The notes under the pieces were generated by a model that did no database searches, was not told where the DNA came from, and worked only from the letters and a program-made list of their open reading frames with translations. Positions 25,976-34,196 of a stretch of 64,000 nucleotides of DNA are shown piece by piece (the first letter of the stretch is position 1; each line of letters starts with the position of its first letter). The stretch is taken from NCBI RefSeq assembly GCF_013363995.1, contig NZ_JABWGO010000001.1:868001-932000 (forward strand). Direction: 5' to 3'. A program made the position numbers and the translations under genes. The stretch is from Nonomuraea rhodomycinica (GTDB lineage Bacteria; Actinomycetota; Actinomycetes; Streptosporangiales; Streptosporangiaceae).

Positions 25976-27391
25976 CTACGTGATCGTCGCGAGCAGTCTC
26001 TCGTCGAAGGTGCGGACGGTGGCCGTCACCGGGCCCGTGTAGGCGCGCCGGAAGCGCCGGGCGCGGTGGATGATCCGCTCGGAGCCGTACGTAACGCCGA
26101 CGGTGAGCGCGCTGGAGGCGGACTGGAACGCCTCCTCGTGCCGTCCGGCCATCGCCTGGGCCGCCGCCATCTCGGTCAGCAGGACGCCGCGCTGCTTGAC
26201 CGCCGGCCTGCCCGCCGACAGCGACTCCGACAGCGCGCTGCGGGCCTCCTCGGCGCGGCCCAGCCGTACCGACACCTGGCCGCGGTAGCCGGCCAGTTTG
26301 GCCTGGTCGAAGGGGAACACCCACGGCCAGGGCGGCGCGCCCGACCGCTCGCCGGCCGCGATCGCGCTCTCCGCGCGGCGCAGCGCCGTGCCGGCGGCCT
26401 CGGCGTCGCGCCCGGCCGCGTGGCCGAGCGCCTCGATGCTGGCCAGCCACGCGCCGGCGGTGGCCGGCGGGCGCTCGCCCAGCTCGCGCCGCGCCTGGGC
26501 GACCAGCGTGAGCGCCAGCACCGGGTCGTCGGCCTCGACCTCGAACGCGGCCCGGCTGCCGATCATGTACGCGGCCAGCAGCGGGTGCCCGGCCTGCCGG
26601 GCGCTCTGGACGGCGAGCCGGTAGTAGCCGCGGGCGGTGCCGAGGTCCTGCATGTCGCCGTGCAGCCAGGCGGCGAACCCGGCCGCCTCGCTCAGCCCGG
26701 CCCGCAGGTGGCCGGCGGTGCGGGCGTCGGCCCGGCCGGGGACCTGGTCGCCGAGGACGTGGCCGAGGACGCGGCCGGCCAGGTCGACGTGGGCCACGGC
26801 CTCGCGGGCGAGCTCCCGCGCGGGCGTGCCCGGCTCCTGGCGCCGCCGGGCTCGGGTGACGCTGGTCAGGCTCTGCGCGGCCGACTCGTCCAGCCGGATC
26901 CGGGCGCTGCCCGCCGGGCCCCGCGCGGCGGACTCGTCCGGGCGGATCCGCGCCCGGCCGGTGGGGCTCTGCGCGGCGGGCTCGTCCGGCCGGATCCACG
27001 CCCGGCCGGGCGGGCTCTGCGGGGGCGGCTCGTCCGGCCGGGCGCGGCCGGGTCCGGTCGGTGGGGTGAGGACCGCCGGCGGGCCGCCGGGGTCCCGGAC
27101 CGCCGCGGGGTCGTCGCCTCCCGGCGCCCCGAAACGGAGCAGCTGGAGCGGCACCCCGAGCCGAACGGACACCTCCCGCACCTGGTCCACGGTGAGCGGC
27201 TGCCGCCGGCGCACCACCTTCGACACCCAGCTCTGGGAGTACCCGACCACGTCCGCGAGCTGTGCCTGGGTCCACCCCCGCGCCCGGCGGATCTCGTCGA
27301 GCAGCGCCGGCACGTCGCCCTCGGCGAGCGCGGCGGCGACGGCGGGCGCCGCCCAGAACCGGGGCGGCAGGCGTTCGGGGGGATGCGTCAC
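25976..27391 (-). CDS. XRE-family HTH regulator with helical (TPR-like) sensor region
   Basis: The 471-aa protein has an N-terminal Cro/C1 HTH (residues about 35-90: RARGWTQAQLADVVGYSQSWVSKVVRRRQPLTVDQVREVSVRLGVPL). A repetitive Pro/Arg linker of four 16-aa units (about 118-175) follows. The long helical C-terminus resembles TPR arrays of actinobacterial regulators (AWLASIEALGHAAGRDAEAAGTALRRAESAI; VSVRLGRAEEARSALSESL). It heads a two-gene operon with the SLOG protein. Related HTH-TPR regulators sense peptides or nucleotides; the ligand could be connected to the SLOG partner. Confidence 0.85.
   Translation of the reverse strand: MTHPPERLPPRFWAAPAVAAALAEGDVPALLDEIRRARGWTQAQLADVVGYSQSWVSKVVRRRQPLTVDQVREVSVRLGVPLQLLRFGAPGGDDPAAVRDPGGPPAVLTPPTGPGRARPDEPPPQSPPGRAWIRPDEPAAQSPTGRARIRPDESAARGPAGSARIRLDESAAQSLTSVTRARRRQEPGTPARELAREAVAHVDLAGRVLGHVLGDQVPGRADARTAGHLRAGLSEAAGFAAWLHGDMQDLGTARGYYRLAVQSARQAGHPLLAAYMIGSRAAFEVEADDPVLALTLVAQARRELGERPPATAGAWLASIEALGHAAGRDAEAAGTALRRAESAIAAGERSGAPPWPWVFPFDQAKLAGYRGQVSVRLGRAEEARSALSESLSAGRPAVKQRGVLLTEMAAAQAMAGRHEEAFQSASSALTVGVTYGSERIIHRARRFRRAYTGPVTATVRTFDERLLATIT
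26883..27041. repeat. 48-bp in-frame tandem repeat in the XRE regulator
   Basis: Units begin at 26883, 26931, 26979 and 27027 with an exact 48-bp period. They encode 16-aa repeats of the type RPDE(P/S)AAQSPxGRARI between the HTH and the helical sensor region. The repeat is a multiple of 3, so copy number could vary without breaking the gene. Confidence 0.85.
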
Positions 27392-27543
27392 TCCGTCAGG
27401 CTATGCCGCGCGCGCCGATCACGACAGCGCGCGCGACGTCGCTCGGCGGTCGCCCCGGCCCCCGGGCACCCCCGGACGCCGCCGGGCGCCGCCGGGCGCC
27501 GCCGCCGGACGATCGTGAAAGTTGCACTCCGGCGCGCGGAGAG

Positions 27544-27590
27544 CCGCAGCTCGCCAGGCGGCCCGCCCGCAGCTCGCCAGGCGGCCCGCC
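27544..27590. repeat. 23-bp direct tandem repeat, two copies
   Basis: The unit ccgcagctcgccaggcggc plus four bases begins at 27544 and again at 27567. It lies in the 291-bp gap between the XRE gene and the broken secreted-protein gene. No coding function is seen. Confidence 0.75.
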
Positions 27591-27682
27591 CACGCCGCTC
27601 CGCTCCCCCGTTCCGCCGCCGATCAGCCGCTCCTACGATCTGCGCGAGACCGCGGCGGGGAGCCTCCGAGGGGAGCCGGACG

Positions 27683-28177
27683 ATGCGCATGACCAGGTCC
27701 AGGATCGCGACCGCGGTCGCGGCGACGCTCGCGCTGCCGGCCGCGACGCTGACGCAGCTCGCACCCCCGGCCGGCGCGGCGACCGTCCAGATCATGCCGC
27801 TGCTCGTCACGAAGATCTCTCCGAGCGGGAGGACAACGCGATCATTGCGCTGGTCGGCCTCGGCGTCGGCATCGAACTCAGTGATCCCGACGCAGAGTGC
27901 TACGCGTTCGTGTCGGTGGATGAGCAGTTGGCCTACCCGGCCCTCCGCTCGCGTCCGGCTGCGGAAACGGGCAAGGGTCTCCCGTCTACCCGCCGACAGA
28001 GTGAGGGGCTTGTGCTCCAGGGGGCCGCGAACCCGCCTTCGGTAAGGGCTCTGACGTGCACAGACTCGCTACTTCGGGGCTCATCGCACGGACCCACCGG
28101 AGGGCCTCCCTAGGCGTTCTACGCGCGGCCGCACGGCGAGCCGTGGCGGGTGATCCTCATCGCCGCGCCCCACTGAC
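27683..28177 (+). pseudogene. Frameshifted secreted-protein gene
   Basis: A TACGAT -10-like element (about 27636), an upstream GGGGAG and ATG 27683 introduce a good signal peptide (RMTRSRIATAVAATLALPAATLTQLAPPAGA). Shortly after, near 27820, the sense frame shifts: frame +1 at that point reads SEREDNAIIALVGLGVGIEL, a sensible alpha/beta segment, while the original frame becomes Ser/Arg-rich nonsense. A further fragment (FYARPHGEPWRVILIAAPH and stop, ending 28177) is in the third frame. I read this as a decayed gene. The exact boundaries and the family are unknown. Confidence 0.5.
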
Positions 28178-28289
28178 AGCGCAGGGCTGTGAAAAATGCA
28201 TATTCGCCTGATGACCGGGACACTATCCGTCCTTTCCAGCCTCCTGCCACCATCTCCCTAAATTGTGGTGAACAAGGAGATACCGCCTA

Positions 28290-28434
28290 ATGGAACCCAC
28301 CGAAGCCCTGCCGATCGTCACCGTCGGGCTCGGCGCACACGCGCTGCTGCGCTTCATCACCACCGACCGACACCGGCTGGGGGTACGGCCTCGTCGCCCT
28401 GGCAGCCGGCCTCATCCATGCCTGTGGCTCATAG
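28290..28434 (+). pseudogene. Small membrane-protein gene broken by a frameshift in a G-run
   Basis: ATG 28290 follows AAGGAGAT. The frame reads MEPTEALPIVTVGLGAHALL and on to a hydrophobic helix, but after a run of five G (28379-28383) it turns into Arg/Pro-rich sequence. With four G the frame would continue as YGLVALAAGLIHACGS and stop at 28432-28434, giving a plausible 47-aa two-helix membrane peptide. It is either a recent pseudogene or a homopolymer sequencing error. Confidence 0.55.
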
Positions 28435-28444
28435 CGACCGGCGC

Positions 28445-28564
28445 ATGCGCACCGTGATCAAGATCCGGTCGAACGACCGGCACACATTCGAGATCTCCTT
28501 CACCCCACCGGGCCACGCGGAACGCCTGGTGGACCGCGTCATCTACATCCGCGATTCCGCCTGA
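28445..28564 (+). CDS. Small hypothetical protein
   Basis: ATG 28445 opens a 39-codon frame (MRTVIKIRSNDRHTFEISFT... ending VIYIRDSA) directly after the broken membrane-peptide gene. The composition (mixed charged and beta-forming residues) looks like a real small soluble protein. No Shine-Dalgarno is obvious, and translation may depend on the upstream gene. I recognise no family. Confidence 0.45.
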   Translation: MRTVIKIRSNDRHTFEISFTPPGHAERLVDRVIYIRDSA

Positions 28565-28620
28565 GGCGACGGCCCCCGAAACCCTGTCCTTGAAGATCAC
28601 AAGAAGTGGAGAACGCATTC

Positions 28621-29547
28621 ATGCGCGCACTGGTCGTCGATCCGAACGCACCCGCACGGCTTCGCCTGGGTGAGGTGCCTGAGCCGGTGCCCACCCCGGG
28701 ACAGGTGGTGGTCGAGGTGCGCCATTCCTCCCTCAACGCCGCGGAACTGTTCTTCGCCGGACGTTCCACGCCAGGCACCGTGCTGGGGTTCGACGCCGCC
28801 GGGGTGGTGGTCGAGACCGCCGCTGACGGGACCGGCCCAACGGTCGGCAGCCGGGTCGTGTCGTTCGCCTCCGGCGGCGGGTGGGCCGAGCGACGTGCGG
28901 TCAACGCGATCGATCTGGCGGTGGTGCCGGATTCGGTGGACCTGGCGGAGGCGGCGACGCTGCCGGTGGCGGCCGGAACAGCCCTGCGGGCGTTGTGGCA
29001 GGCAGGGCCGATCGCCGGTCGGCGGGTACTGGTGACCGGTGCCTCCGGCGGCGTCGGCTCCTTCGCCGTACAGCTCGCCGCGATCGGCGGCGCCCACGTG
29101 ATCGCCTCTGTCGGCTCGGCGGAGAGCGGCAAGGGACTGGCGGAGCTGGGCGCCGACGAGGTGGTCTTCGGACCGGAGAACGTCAGCGAGCCGGTGGACG
29201 TCGTCATCGACATGGTCGGCGGCCGGCAGCTGGTCACGGCGTACGGTCTGCTGACGCCGGGAGGAAGCCTGCAGAGCGTCGGATGGGCCTCCGGCGAGGC
29301 GGCGGTCCTCGAGCCCGGCTCCACTCTGGGCCGCCCGGCTCCCACGTTCATCACCTCGGTCTATAACGGGTCGGGCCTGACCGACCGGCCCGCACAGCTG
29401 AAGGCGCTGCTGGACCTGGTCGCCGCCGGTCGGCTCAAGCCGAAGATCTCCTGGCGTGGACGGTGGGATCGGATCGCCGAGGCGGCCGAGGCCCTGGCCG
29501 ACCGCCGTCTGCAGGGCAAGGCGGTACTGGATGTGAAGGGGACGTGA
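28621..29547 (+). CDS. Zinc-less MDR-family NADPH:quinone oxidoreductase-like protein
   Basis: The ATG at 28621, 9 nt after GGAG, gives a 308-aa protein beginning at the conserved MRALVVDPNAPARLRLGEVPEPVP. It has the GroES-like N-terminal half (LGFDAAGVVVETA) and a Rossmann half with VLVTGASGGVGSFAVQLAAIGGAHVIASVGS for NADP(H). The Cys/His residues of zinc alcohol dehydrogenases are absent, placing it with quinone oxidoreductases. A GTG overlapping its stop starts the 29544 fragment. Confidence 0.92.
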   Translation: MRALVVDPNAPARLRLGEVPEPVPTPGQVVVEVRHSSLNAAELFFAGRSTPGTVLGFDAAGVVVETAADGTGPTVGSRVVSFASGGGWAERRAVNAIDLAVVPDSVDLAEAATLPVAAGTALRALWQAGPIAGRRVLVTGASGGVGSFAVQLAAIGGAHVIASVGSAESGKGLAELGADEVVFGPENVSEPVDVVIDMVGGRQLVTAYGLLTPGGSLQSVGWASGEAAVLEPGSTLGRPAPTFITSVYNGSGLTDRPAQLKALLDLVAAGRLKPKISWRGRWDRIAEAAEALADRRLQGKAVLDVKGT

Positions 29548-29684
29548 CCTACACCGTGCAGGCCCTGCCGCGGCCGGGGCCGTGCCACTACCGCCATGAC
29601 TACGGCCAGCCGCTCCCGGACCCGACATGCACGCGCGGCGCCCTCAACGCGACTGGAGCACCGCCGAATCGGTCCTGCATCTGA
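29544..29684 (+). pseudogene. N-terminal fragment of a CHYR..PLPDP..CTPGA-type actinobacterial small protein
   Basis: A GTG overlapping the oxidoreductase stop opens a 46-codon frame with CHYRHDYGQPLPDPTCTRGALN. I recall this pattern (PLPDPxCTPGAxNP) from secreted or phage-borne actinobacterial proteins that continue with a second Cys motif. Here the frame degenerates after GALN and stops. It is most likely a truncated copy. Confidence 0.4.
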
Positions 29685-29756
29685 CCAGACGCAAAGAAGG
29701 TGCACACAGCAGAGCCCCTCTTGCTCGTGTAGTGAGAGGGGCGCTGTCGCATACCG

Positions 29757-30020
29757 CTATGGCTTGAGCCACCGCCACGGCCGCGGTCCGTCCAGCCGGG
29801 CCTCGATGACGGGCGCCGTGCAGAACGCCGCGACCCGCTGCGCCGCCGCCACCTCCCTGGCGAGCGAAGCGGCCTGGTCCCCGTGCAGGACCTTGATCGC
29901 GGCCCGTCTGCCGTCCTCCGCGTACGCCTCATAGACGATCCCCTGGCCGCCGGCCCCCAGCCGCCCGGCCAACCAGTACCCGCCCAGCCGCTGAGGGTCC
30001 GCCTCGGTCGACAGAATCAG
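29757..30020 (-). pseudogene. Truncated Ser/Thr protein kinase (N-lobe only)
   Basis: The frame reads ...RLGGYWLAGRLGAGGQGIVYEAYAEDGRRAAIKVLHGD: glycine-rich loop GAGGQG and catalytic Lys in AIKVL. It then continues as EVAAAQRVAAFCTAPVIEARLDG and ends at a stop with RPWRWLKP. It aligns with the first 75 residues of the intact kinases at 47595 and 49115 and stops before the HRD and DFG motifs. It overlaps the 3' end of the Lrp gene by 4 bp (CTGA). It cannot be an active kinase. Confidence 0.7.
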
Positions 30021-30499
30021 CCGGTGCGGCCGGGACGGTGGCCGGCGGGCTGGGGGAAGACCCGGGACTGCTTGACGATGCCGAACGCGAACTCGGTGTC
30101 GATGGAGGCGATTCCGGGGATGGCATGCAGCGGCCCGCGTACCAGGCGCTCATAGGCCTGAAGGTCTTCGACCACGATGCGCAGCAGGTAGTCGGTGCTT
30201 CCGGCCATGAGGTAGCAGTCCTGGATGTGGTCGATCCCCCGCACATGGTCCTCGAAGACGCCCACGCTCTCGGTGGTGTGCCGTTCCAGGCGGATGCGGA
30301 CGAAGGCCGTCACCGGCAGGCCGAACGAGCTCTGGTCCACCAGCGCCGTGTAGCCGTGGATGACCCCGGCCTCCTCCAGCCGCCGCACCCGGCGCAGGCA
30401 GGGGGACGGCGACAGGCGCACGCGGTCGGCGAGATCCTGGTTGGTCAACCGCCCGTCCTGCTGCAGCTCACGGATTATCGCCCGGTCGATGGCGTCCAT
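30017..30499 (-). CDS. Lrp/AsnC-family transcriptional regulator
   Basis: The ATG at 30499 is preceded by GGGAGGGG and gives a 160-aa protein. It has an N-terminal HTH (MDAIDRAIIRELQQDGRLTNQDLADRVRLSPSPCLRRVRRLEEAGVIHGYTALVD) and a RAM/Lrp ligand domain (VTAFVRIRLERHTTESVGVFEDHVRGIDHIQDCYLMAGSTDYLLRIVVEDL). It is divergent from the EamA exporter at 30621. Lrp-type control of an adjacent amino-acid exporter is a known theme, so it probably senses an amino acid. Confidence 0.93.
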   Translation of the reverse strand: MDAIDRAIIRELQQDGRLTNQDLADRVRLSPSPCLRRVRRLEEAGVIHGYTALVDQSSFGLPVTAFVRIRLERHTTESVGVFEDHVRGIDHIQDCYLMAGSTDYLLRIVVEDLQAYERLVRGPLHAIPGIASIDTEFAFGIVKQSRVFPQPAGHRPGRTG

Positions 30500-30620
30500 T
30501 CCCCTCCCGGAATTGGCAGATTCTGCCCCGAGAGTAGTCGGATAAGGCATAGTTAGCAATCATTTGCCCTGGTCAACGGCATAGCGTTGCAGCATCACCC
30601 ACCGAGTTGCTGGAGATGTC

Positions 30621-31613
30621 ATGTCGACGCCGCTGTCCACCGTCCGCGAGCCGGCGACGGACGCTGCCCCCACCGGTGCGGCCGGGCCCGGCGCCGGTTC
30701 CCGGAAGCCCGGGCTCGACGTGTTCGGCGGGGCGGCGTTGGTCGCCACGGTGTGCCTGTGGAGCGCCTTCGCGTTGAGCGACCGGGCACTCGCCTCCTCC
30801 ACCCTGCGCCCGGCCGACGCCGCGCTGATCCGATTCGGCCTACCGGTGGCACTGCTCGCCCCGGCGCTGTGGAAGCGGCGCAGACAGTACGCGGCCATGC
30901 GCCCCGGCCCGGCCATCAAGATCATCCTCGGTGGCGGCGTCCCGTTCTACCTCGCGGTGACCTACGGCGGTTCACTGACCTCCGCCGCGTTCGTCGGAGC
31001 GCTCGTGCCCGGGATGGTCCCCCTCTTCGCCGCGCTGCTCGCAGCGCTCGGCGGGTCGACGCCGAAGCGCGTGCAGACCGCAGGGCTGGGACTGATCAGC
31101 CTCGGGGTGGCGGCCCTGGTCGCCCCCGAGGTGGCAGCCGTCGACGAGCGGACGCTGACCGGGGCCGGCCTGCTGCTGCTCGCGAGCGGACTGTGGGCGC
31201 TCTACACCGCGGGCCTGCGCGAGACGAACCTGGACGCCGTGGCCTCGATGGGCCTGCTGTGCGCGCCCACCTTCGTGGGCGTCGCCCTGCTGATCCTGAC
31301 CGGGCTGCTCCCCAGCACCCTCGCGCACGCCGCCCCGCACGACGTCCTCGTCTTCGCGCTCGTCCAGGGGATCGGCACCGGCGTCTGCTCCGGCCTGCTC
31401 TACGCCGTCGCCGTCCGGCGACTCGGGTCGTCGCGCTGCACCACTGTCGGCAGCCTCAGCCCGGTGCTCACCGCGGCCGCCGCGGTGCCGCTGCTCGGTG
31501 AGACGCTGACCGTGGTCGTGACGGCCGGCACCGCGTTGATCGCCGCCGGGGTCGTCCTCGCCAACCGCACCGGCGCACCGAAGACCCGCCGCCGACCGGC
31601 AGGGCACCGCTGA
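30621..31613 (+). CDS. EamA/DMT-family transporter
   Basis: The 330-aa protein has ten hydrophobic helices in two EamA repeats (ALVATVCLWSAFALSDRALASSTLRPADAALIRFGLPV; GLLLLASGLWALYTAGLRETNLDAVASMG...; TVGSLSPVLTAAAAVPLLGETLTVVVTAGTALIAAGVVLANR). The C-terminal P-V-L...LGE pattern is diagnostic. It is divergent from the Lrp regulator across a 121-bp promoter region and is probably an amino-acid or metabolite exporter under its control. Confidence 0.92.
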   Translation: MSTPLSTVREPATDAAPTGAAGPGAGSRKPGLDVFGGAALVATVCLWSAFALSDRALASSTLRPADAALIRFGLPVALLAPALWKRRRQYAAMRPGPAIKIILGGGVPFYLAVTYGGSLTSAAFVGALVPGMVPLFAALLAALGGSTPKRVQTAGLGLISLGVAALVAPEVAAVDERTLTGAGLLLLASGLWALYTAGLRETNLDAVASMGLLCAPTFVGVALLILTGLLPSTLAHAAPHDVLVFALVQGIGTGVCSGLLYAVAVRRLGSSRCTTVGSLSPVLTAAAAVPLLGETLTVVVTAGTALIAAGVVLANRTGAPKTRRRPAGHR

Positions 31614-31687
31614 CCCGGGCGCGCATGTCCTCGACTGCGCCGCGCGACGAGACAGTCGACGGCGGGAGATCGTGGAGGATGAGGTGT

Positions 31688-32083
31688 ATGACTGCTGCCA
31701 AACGTCTGGTGACGTTCGTCGACGTCGATGGTCAGGCGGCCGACACCGTCTCGGTGTCGGCGCGTCACGAGGTGGAGCTCGCCGACGGAACCCGGGTGCT
31801 GCTGCTGCATGACAGAGGGTGGGGCTCATCGCAGGGCTGGGCCGCGACGTCGGTAGCAGACGTCCAAGACACGACGCGCACGGTGGTCGGGCCCGATGAG
31901 CCGTTCGGCGGCCGTTCCCAGGAAGACATGGAAGCAGACCATTGGGCCTTGCTCCAGCGGATCGCCCAACGGCAGGGAGTCGTCGTCGACGCGGCCACGC
32001 TCCGGCGACTGCCGCACGACGTCGTGCTCAGCCCACAGGTGCTCGCGCGCATCGAGGGCTACCCAGACCCTGCTTCCGGCTGA
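31688..32083 (+). CDS. Hypothetical protein
   Basis: ATG 31688 follows GGAGG and GAGG sequences; an ATG 9 nt upstream (31679) is an alternative. The 131-aa protein has a beta-rich front (KRLVTFVDVDGQAADTVSVSARHEVELADGTRVLLLHDRGWG) and an acidic/helical back (GGRSQEDMEADHWALLQRIAQRQGVVVDAATLRRLP). There is no signal peptide or membrane helix. Third-position GC is lower than in surrounding genes, suggesting acquisition. No family was recognised. Confidence 0.65.
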   Translation: MTAAKRLVTFVDVDGQAADTVSVSARHEVELADGTRVLLLHDRGWGSSQGWAATSVADVQDTTRTVVGPDEPFGGRSQEDMEADHWALLQRIAQRQGVVVDAATLRRLPHDVVLSPQVLARIEGYPDPASG

Positions 32084-32155
32084 GCCGGGCACCATGACGA
32101 CCTGCTCACCTCGGTGGCCGGGCTGGAGGTCCCGGCCGTCGCCTGATGCGTCCGC

Positions 32156-32464
32156 TCAGTGGTCGACGGCGTGTGCCGCGGCGGCGATCGGTTCGAGCGC
32201 CGCGGCCGGCTCGTCGAGCTCGTCCGCAGCGAGCACGTCGTACGCCGGCGCAGCGAGTTCGCTGGTGAGCGCCTCGATCCGCTGCTTGATCTTCCGGCCG
32301 GCGTGGGTGAACCCGCCGGCGGCGTCCACGAGGCCGCGGTCGCGCAGCCCGTCGACCACGGCGGTCAGTCGTGCCTTGGGCAGGTGGTGGGTCCGGCCGA
32401 ACTCCTCCGCCCTCATGAGATCGCACAGTAGGTCAGCCGGATTCCCGTGGAAGCATCGTGGCAT
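32156..32464 (-). pseudogene. C-terminal fragment of a SCO6745-type protein
   Basis: The readable part (LTAVVDGLRDRGLVDAAGGFTHAGRKIKQRIEALTSELAAPAYDVL) matches the C-terminal winged-helix-like end of the actinobacterial SCO6745 family. The roughly 150-residue N-terminal part is missing; upstream DNA is the start of the ProC-like gene on the other strand. It is probably a remnant left by rearrangement. The ATG at 32464 has no convincing ribosome-binding site. Confidence 0.5.
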
Positions 32465-32524
32465 CGATGTCCAAGGCGGCAAGCGGGTCCACGGCGGCAG
32501 CCAGATTCTGGGACGCTGGGGCTC

Positions 32525-33331
32525 GTGACGACACGAACCGTGGGCATCGTGGGCTTGGGCCGAATGGGGCTGACTCTGGCCGCCGGCTTCAGCAGAGCAG
32601 TCGAACCGGCACGATTGTTCGTCGCAGGTCGATCGGCATCCAGCATCGAGCGCGTACGCGCTGCTGTACCTACCGCCACGGTGCTGCCACCAGCCGACTT
32701 GGCTGACCGGGCCACCCTGGTTGTCCTGTGTGTGCGCAACGTGGACCTTCCTGACGTGCTCGCCGTTGTGCGTCCTCGACTTTCGGCGGAGCACATCGTG
32801 GTCACGATCAACAACGCACTGCCCCTGCCGAGGCTGGCGGACTCGGTTCCCTGTCCCGTTGCCAAGCTGATTCCCAGCGTCGGTAACGAGATCGGTGCGG
32901 GCGCGACGCTGCTCATGCCCGGCCCTGGCCTGAGCGCGGACGCCGTTGCCGAGTTGACGGAGTTGCTGCAGGGGTTCTCTCGGCCGTTCGTGATCAGCGA
33001 GCGACAGGGCCGGGCAGCCACCGACCTGGCATCGTGCGGTCCGGCACTTCTGGCCAGTGCGGCCCAATCGATGATCGCAGCGCAGATCGAGCGCGGCGCG
33101 CCGTTACCCCCGGGTCTGGCCGAACAACTCCTCGCGCAGAGCATCGACGCCGTCAGCCGGCTGCTGGAGCACGGGACGCCCTTGGCCGAGATCGTGGACC
33201 GCGTCGCGGTTCCCGGCGGCAACACCGCCGCTGCCGTCGAGGCGAGCCGCGACGGTCTCGCCGCGGCGTGGCGGGCAGCGTTCTGGGCGACTGCCGACAA
33301 CGAGCGGTCCAAGCCCCTGCCCGCACTGTGA
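32525..33331 (+). CDS. Pyrroline-5-carboxylate reductase-like NAD(P)-binding protein
   Basis: The 268-aa protein begins TTRTVGIVGLGRMGLTLAAGFSRAV, a GxGxxG Rossmann motif. It has the ProC-type VVLCVRNVDLPDVL strand, SVGNEIGAGATLLMPG (compare P5C reductase P..P...G.G) and the C-terminal dimer helix with VPGGNTAAAVEASRDGLAAAWRAAF, the counterpart of TPGGTT. It is probably an imine or ketoacid reductase and not the housekeeping ProC, because no proline genes are nearby. The GTG start is supported by GGGG 5-8 nt upstream and the fold start. Confidence 0.82.
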   Translation: MTTRTVGIVGLGRMGLTLAAGFSRAVEPARLFVAGRSASSIERVRAAVPTATVLPPADLADRATLVVLCVRNVDLPDVLAVVRPRLSAEHIVVTINNALPLPRLADSVPCPVAKLIPSVGNEIGAGATLLMPGPGLSADAVAELTELLQGFSRPFVISERQGRAATDLASCGPALLASAAQSMIAAQIERGAPLPPGLAEQLLAQSIDAVSRLLEHGTPLAEIVDRVAVPGGNTAAAVEASRDGLAAAWRAAFWATADNERSKPLPAL

Positions 33332-33470
33332 TGCATCGTGCGGACCACGACCTCGGCCAGGGTGCCGGTCACGCCGCACAGCGTGCGTTCGGGGAACCGT
33401 GGACGGTGTTGGTGCCGTACCGGACAGCGATCTTGGCTTGCGCGCGTCTCCGGCATGCCGTGACCTGCGT

Positions 33471-33499
33471 GGCCGCGCCGGAGCCTCTCCGGCGCGGCC
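33471..33499. terminator. Perfect 13-bp bidirectional hairpin
   Basis: Arms ggccgcgccggag (33471-33483) and ctccggcgcggcc (33487-33499) flank a 3-nt loop. It lies between the convergent ProC-like and TetR genes. Confidence 0.8.
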
Positions 33500-33544
33500 C
33501 GGCCGTGCGTGACCCTGCCCTCGCCGTCGCCGGTTCCGGCTCGC

Positions 33545-34168
33545 TCACCTCCGCGCGAGGATCGCGGACAGGCCGAACTCGAACCGCCCGCCGAAGGAAT
33601 CCGCGTCGAGGTGGCCGAGGACTCGGTGCAGGGCCGGATGGAGCGTCTCGGAGACCGCGCCCGCCAGGCGGCCGTCCAGGGGATGGCGCGCGGTCGCCTG
33701 CTCTTCCTGGGTGAGGCCGAGGGTGAAGTAGACGATCGACCACGTGGTCCAGGCGGCCGCGCGCTCCTCCAGCCCGCCGTCCAGCAGCGCGCCGACCAGC
33801 GCGTCGGCGAAGCGCAGGGTGTGCGGTTCGGCGGCGTAGGTGCCGACGACGAGCGAGGCGCCGTCACGGTGGCCGAGCAGGGCGCCCCGGTAGCGGCGGG
33901 CCAGCTCACGGACGCGCTCGTCCCAAGGATCCGGCAGGTCGTCGAGGGGGATCTCGCCGACGACGGCGTCCGCCATCAGCTCCAGCATCCGGGCCTTGGT
34001 CTTCACGTGCCACAGCACGGTGTTCATCCGCACGCCGAGCCGGTCGGCGACCGCCCGGACGGACAGGGCCTCCAGGCCTTTCTCGTCCAGCAGCTCCAGA
34101 GCGGCACGGACCACCGTGCCCGTGTCCAGCCGAGGGCCACGGTCTCCACGCGGTTGCGTATTGGTCAT
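33545..34168 (-). CDS. TetR-family repressor with TetR_C-type ligand domain
   Basis: This 207-aa protein has an HTH (TVVRAALELLDEKGLEALSVRAVADRLGVRMNTVLWHVKTKARMLELMADAVV) and a C-terminal domain of the tetracycline-repressor class (VRELARRYRGALLGHRDGASLVVGTYAAEPHTLRFADALVGALLDGGLEERAAAWTTWSIVYFTLGL). It is divergent from the FAD monooxygenase. Two matching palindromes in the 52-bp gap, one covering its own start codon, point to autoregulation and control of the monooxygenase. The start leaves almost no room for a leader. Confidence 0.92.
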   Translation of the reverse strand: MTNTQPRGDRGPRLDTGTVVRAALELLDEKGLEALSVRAVADRLGVRMNTVLWHVKTKARMLELMADAVVGEIPLDDLPDPWDERVRELARRYRGALLGHRDGASLVVGTYAAEPHTLRFADALVGALLDGGLEERAAAWTTWSIVYFTLGLTQEEQATARHPLDGRLAGAVSETLHPALHRVLGHLDADSFGGRFEFGLSAILARR

Positions 34169-34175
34169 TGACCTA
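34161..34175. promoter_or_regulatory. TetR operator O1, TTGGTC-N3-GACCTA
   Basis: This is an inverted repeat (one mismatch in the outer base) that covers the start codon of the tetR gene. It matches O2 at 34197 in sequence and spacing. Confidence 0.7.
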
Positions 34176-34196
34176 GTTTACTGCCGGCAACAGCAA

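Noticed and set aside
26883..27041. CRISPR-like array
   Set aside because: The 48-bp units are contiguous and in frame inside a gene, with no spacers and no cas genes in the window.
33332..33470. Possible transposase remnant
   Set aside because: A short minus-strand stretch looked vaguely transposase-like, but no inverted repeats, target duplication or recognisable motif were found.
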